DNA from: Symbiodinium natans
Lineage: Eukaryota > Sar > Dinophyceae > Suessiales > Symbiodiniaceae
Direction of reading: 5' to 3'
Assembly (NCBI GenBank): GCA_905221605.1
Contig: CAJNDS010002730.1
Location: forward strand, 217,001-281,000
DNA: 64,000 nt
Of the stretch, positions 62,405 through 64,000 are shown piece by piece. Each line of letters begins with the position of its first letter. The first letter of the stretch is position 1. The notes under the pieces are model-generated. The model was given only the letters and a program-made list of their open reading frames with translations, was not told the origin of the DNA and searched no databases. A program made the translations under genes and the position numbers.

Positions 62405-62467
62405 ACGGCGCAAGACATGAAGGACATGGTGCAGATATTCGAAGCCAATCGATGCGTTTCGAAACAG
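62405..62467 (+). CDS. Exon of an unidentified protein
   Basis: Acceptor ACTTCACCAG|ACG, donor CAG|GTGTTT. Reads TAQDMKDMVQIFEANRCVSK plus Q, a clear 63-nt exon. Probably the same gene as 61924-61983. Confidence 0.55.
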
Positions 62468-63081
62468 GTGTTTGGAATCAAAGGAGCGGGGTAGCTGGCG
62501 GCAGCGGTCCAGTACCTTTGGTCTCTTACAACTATCACCCTTTGCAAGCATGACCCCGCCACCGTTGCCACCGTTATCGCCTAAGTCAGAGAGCTACAGC
62601 CAGCATTGGACGTGTTGGAGGCCTCAACATGGTCGCTTTTCCCCACCCGCAGGTTGGGTTGCTAAAATTACCGACGCAAAGAGAGTGTCATGCATTGATG
62701 AGGTGTAGGCTTTGCTCAGTGTAGATAAACGTATATAACATGCTTACAAACTTAAGAACCCCCAAACAACGTTCCAAGGGTGCGTAAACGCGCGCCGAAA
62801 ACGCCGCTTTGTAGACGGCAAGGGCAAATAACGTGGCAGGGGCAGTATTTCTGAGTTTTGAGAGTCGGGGATGGTGAGAGTACAGCGGACAAAAAATTGA
62901 AGGAAAAATTGACTAGAATGCGCTGGGGCCTAGGTTTGGGCGACATGAGGGCGGTCGAGGTCCAGACATTTTAGAGCTTCAGCCAATTCTTGCCTCGACG
63001 GACGTCGAGAAAGTCTTTGGGCCAGTGGCCCAGGGCCCGCACTCGCTCCTTCTTATACATGGCCAAGGCGTGCAAAATTGG

Positions 63082-63310
63082 GCATGGATGCTCTGGCCAT
63101 TCGCACGCACTGGTAACACGGATGTTCTCATCGTGCGGGCATGGATGCGCTGGCCATTCGCACGCACTGGTGACACGGACGTTCTCATCGTGCGGGCTGC
63201 GGGCATGGATGCTCTGGCCATTCGCACGCACTGGTGACACGGACGTTCTCATCGTGCGGGCTGCGGGCATGGATGCTCTGGCCATTCGCACGGACTGGTG
63301 GACAACGTGG
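63082..63310 (+). repeat. Minisatellite of 57- and 64-bp units
   Basis: Four copies starting at GCATGGATGCTCTGGCC (63082, 63139, 63203, 63267). The last two spacings are 64 because of a 7-bp insertion, GCTGCGG. Confidence 0.9.
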
Positions 63311-63463
63311 CAGGCGTGTGCTTTTCTATGTGCAGGGCACCAAAAACACTGTAAATACCGACGTGGCCGGGGCGTCGCCGGCGCGCGTTTACGTGCCGTT
63401 GGAGCCCCAAACAATAGAAGAAGCAAATGGTAGAATACTGAATGTTGAGGGTTTGGCAGGCAA

Positions 63464-63672
63464 CCCTAAACCCTAAACCCTAAACCCTAAACCCTAAACC
63501 CTAAACCCTAAACCCTAAACCCTAAACCCTAAACCCTGCAAGCTGACAACTCCAGCAGCCAGGTTCCTCGAGATGCAGAAGCCCGGGGAGGCGAAGAGTG
63601 TTTAGGGCTTAGGGTTTAGGGTTTAATTAGGGTTTCGGGTTTAGGGTTTAGGGTTTAGGGTTTAGGGTTTGA
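63464..63672. repeat. Opposed tracts flanking the exon at 63563
   Basis: (CCCTAAA)n 63464-63537 and (TTTAGGG)n 63598-63672. Confidence 0.95.
63563..63590 (+). CDS. Candidate exon
   Basis: Acceptor CAGCCAG|G, GC donor GAG|GCGAAG, between two telomeric tracts. Reads FLEMQKPGE. Another exon would be needed to link it in phase to 62467. Confidence 0.4.
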
Positions 63673-63770
63673 GGCCTGAAGGAGTTGGGTTCCGGCGGTC
63701 CATGTCCTAGGGCCGCAATCCTTTCAAACGCATCGAACCTCTCCTTGACCTTCTGTCTGCTTGATGAGGG

Positions 63771-63910
63771 AGGGTTTAGGGTTTTAGGGTTTAGGGTTTA
63801 GGGCTTAGGGTTTAGGGTTTAGGGTTTAGGGTTTAGGGTTTAGGGTTTAGGGTTTAGGGTTTAGGGTTTAGGGTTTAGGGTTTAGGGTTTAGGGTTTAGG
63901 GTTTAGGGTA
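63771..63910. repeat. (TTTAGGG)n tract
   Basis: Perfect run of about 18 units near the window end. Confidence 0.97.
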
Positions 63911-64000
63911 GTCACGGGCCCAAATGTTCAGAGTCACAAGGCTTCGCAGGGAAGTTTCTTTTGCTACAACTCTGCCCCTCACGAAGCGGAGCCCCTGATC

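Noticed and set aside
63771-63910. Chromosome end (true telomere) at the window edge
   Set aside because: Unique sequence continues after the tract, and dozens of equal tracts in both orientations occur internally.

Overview
The window looks like nuclear DNA of a dinoflagellate, probably of the Symbiodiniaceae type. The evidence is the plant/alveolate telomere heptamer TTTAGGG, genes that all run on the + strand, many very short exons (25-150 nt), AG|G acceptors and frequent GC or GA donors beside GT. No complete spliced-leader relic was found, so the taxon is an inference. There are no bacterial-style genes, operons, rRNA genes or CRISPR arrays.

The dominant feature is a very large number of interstitial telomere-like tracts, (CCCTAAA)n and (TTTAGGG)n in both orientations, spread from end to end. 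Between them lie short unique segments that are often spliced exons, so the tracts occupy introns. Two genes could be followed exon by exon with compatible phases. Gene 1 (about 0.7-13.6 kb) is unidentified. Gene 2 (24.7-35.1 kb) is an isopenicillin-N-synthase-like 2-oxoglutarate/Fe(II) oxygenase in at least 14 exons, with the HxD, distal His and RxS residues all present. A coiled-coil gene (47.1-47.7 kb) and further exon fragments (49-56 kb and 60-63.6 kb) follow.

Two intronless ORFs are nested on the same strand inside large introns: a possible ADP-ribosyl-cyclase-like gene (3963-4970) inside gene 1, and a His/Asp-rich ORF (32437-32976) inside gene 2. Near 44.0-46.1 kb there is a broken endogenous copy of an RNA-virus RNA-dependent RNA polymerase, followed by a decayed RNase H domain. 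A satellite of 159-bp units (19.69-21.5 kb) and several families of short palindromic (MITE-like) elements of about 100-125 bp fill much of the rest. Two of those palindromes have telomeric repeats inserted in them, one flanked by a 7-bp duplication. This suggests that telomeric DNA enters the genome at breaks and is tolerated as intron sequence.

Exon limits were chosen by eye from splice dinucleotides, reading frame and family alignment from memory. No transcript data or database search was available.
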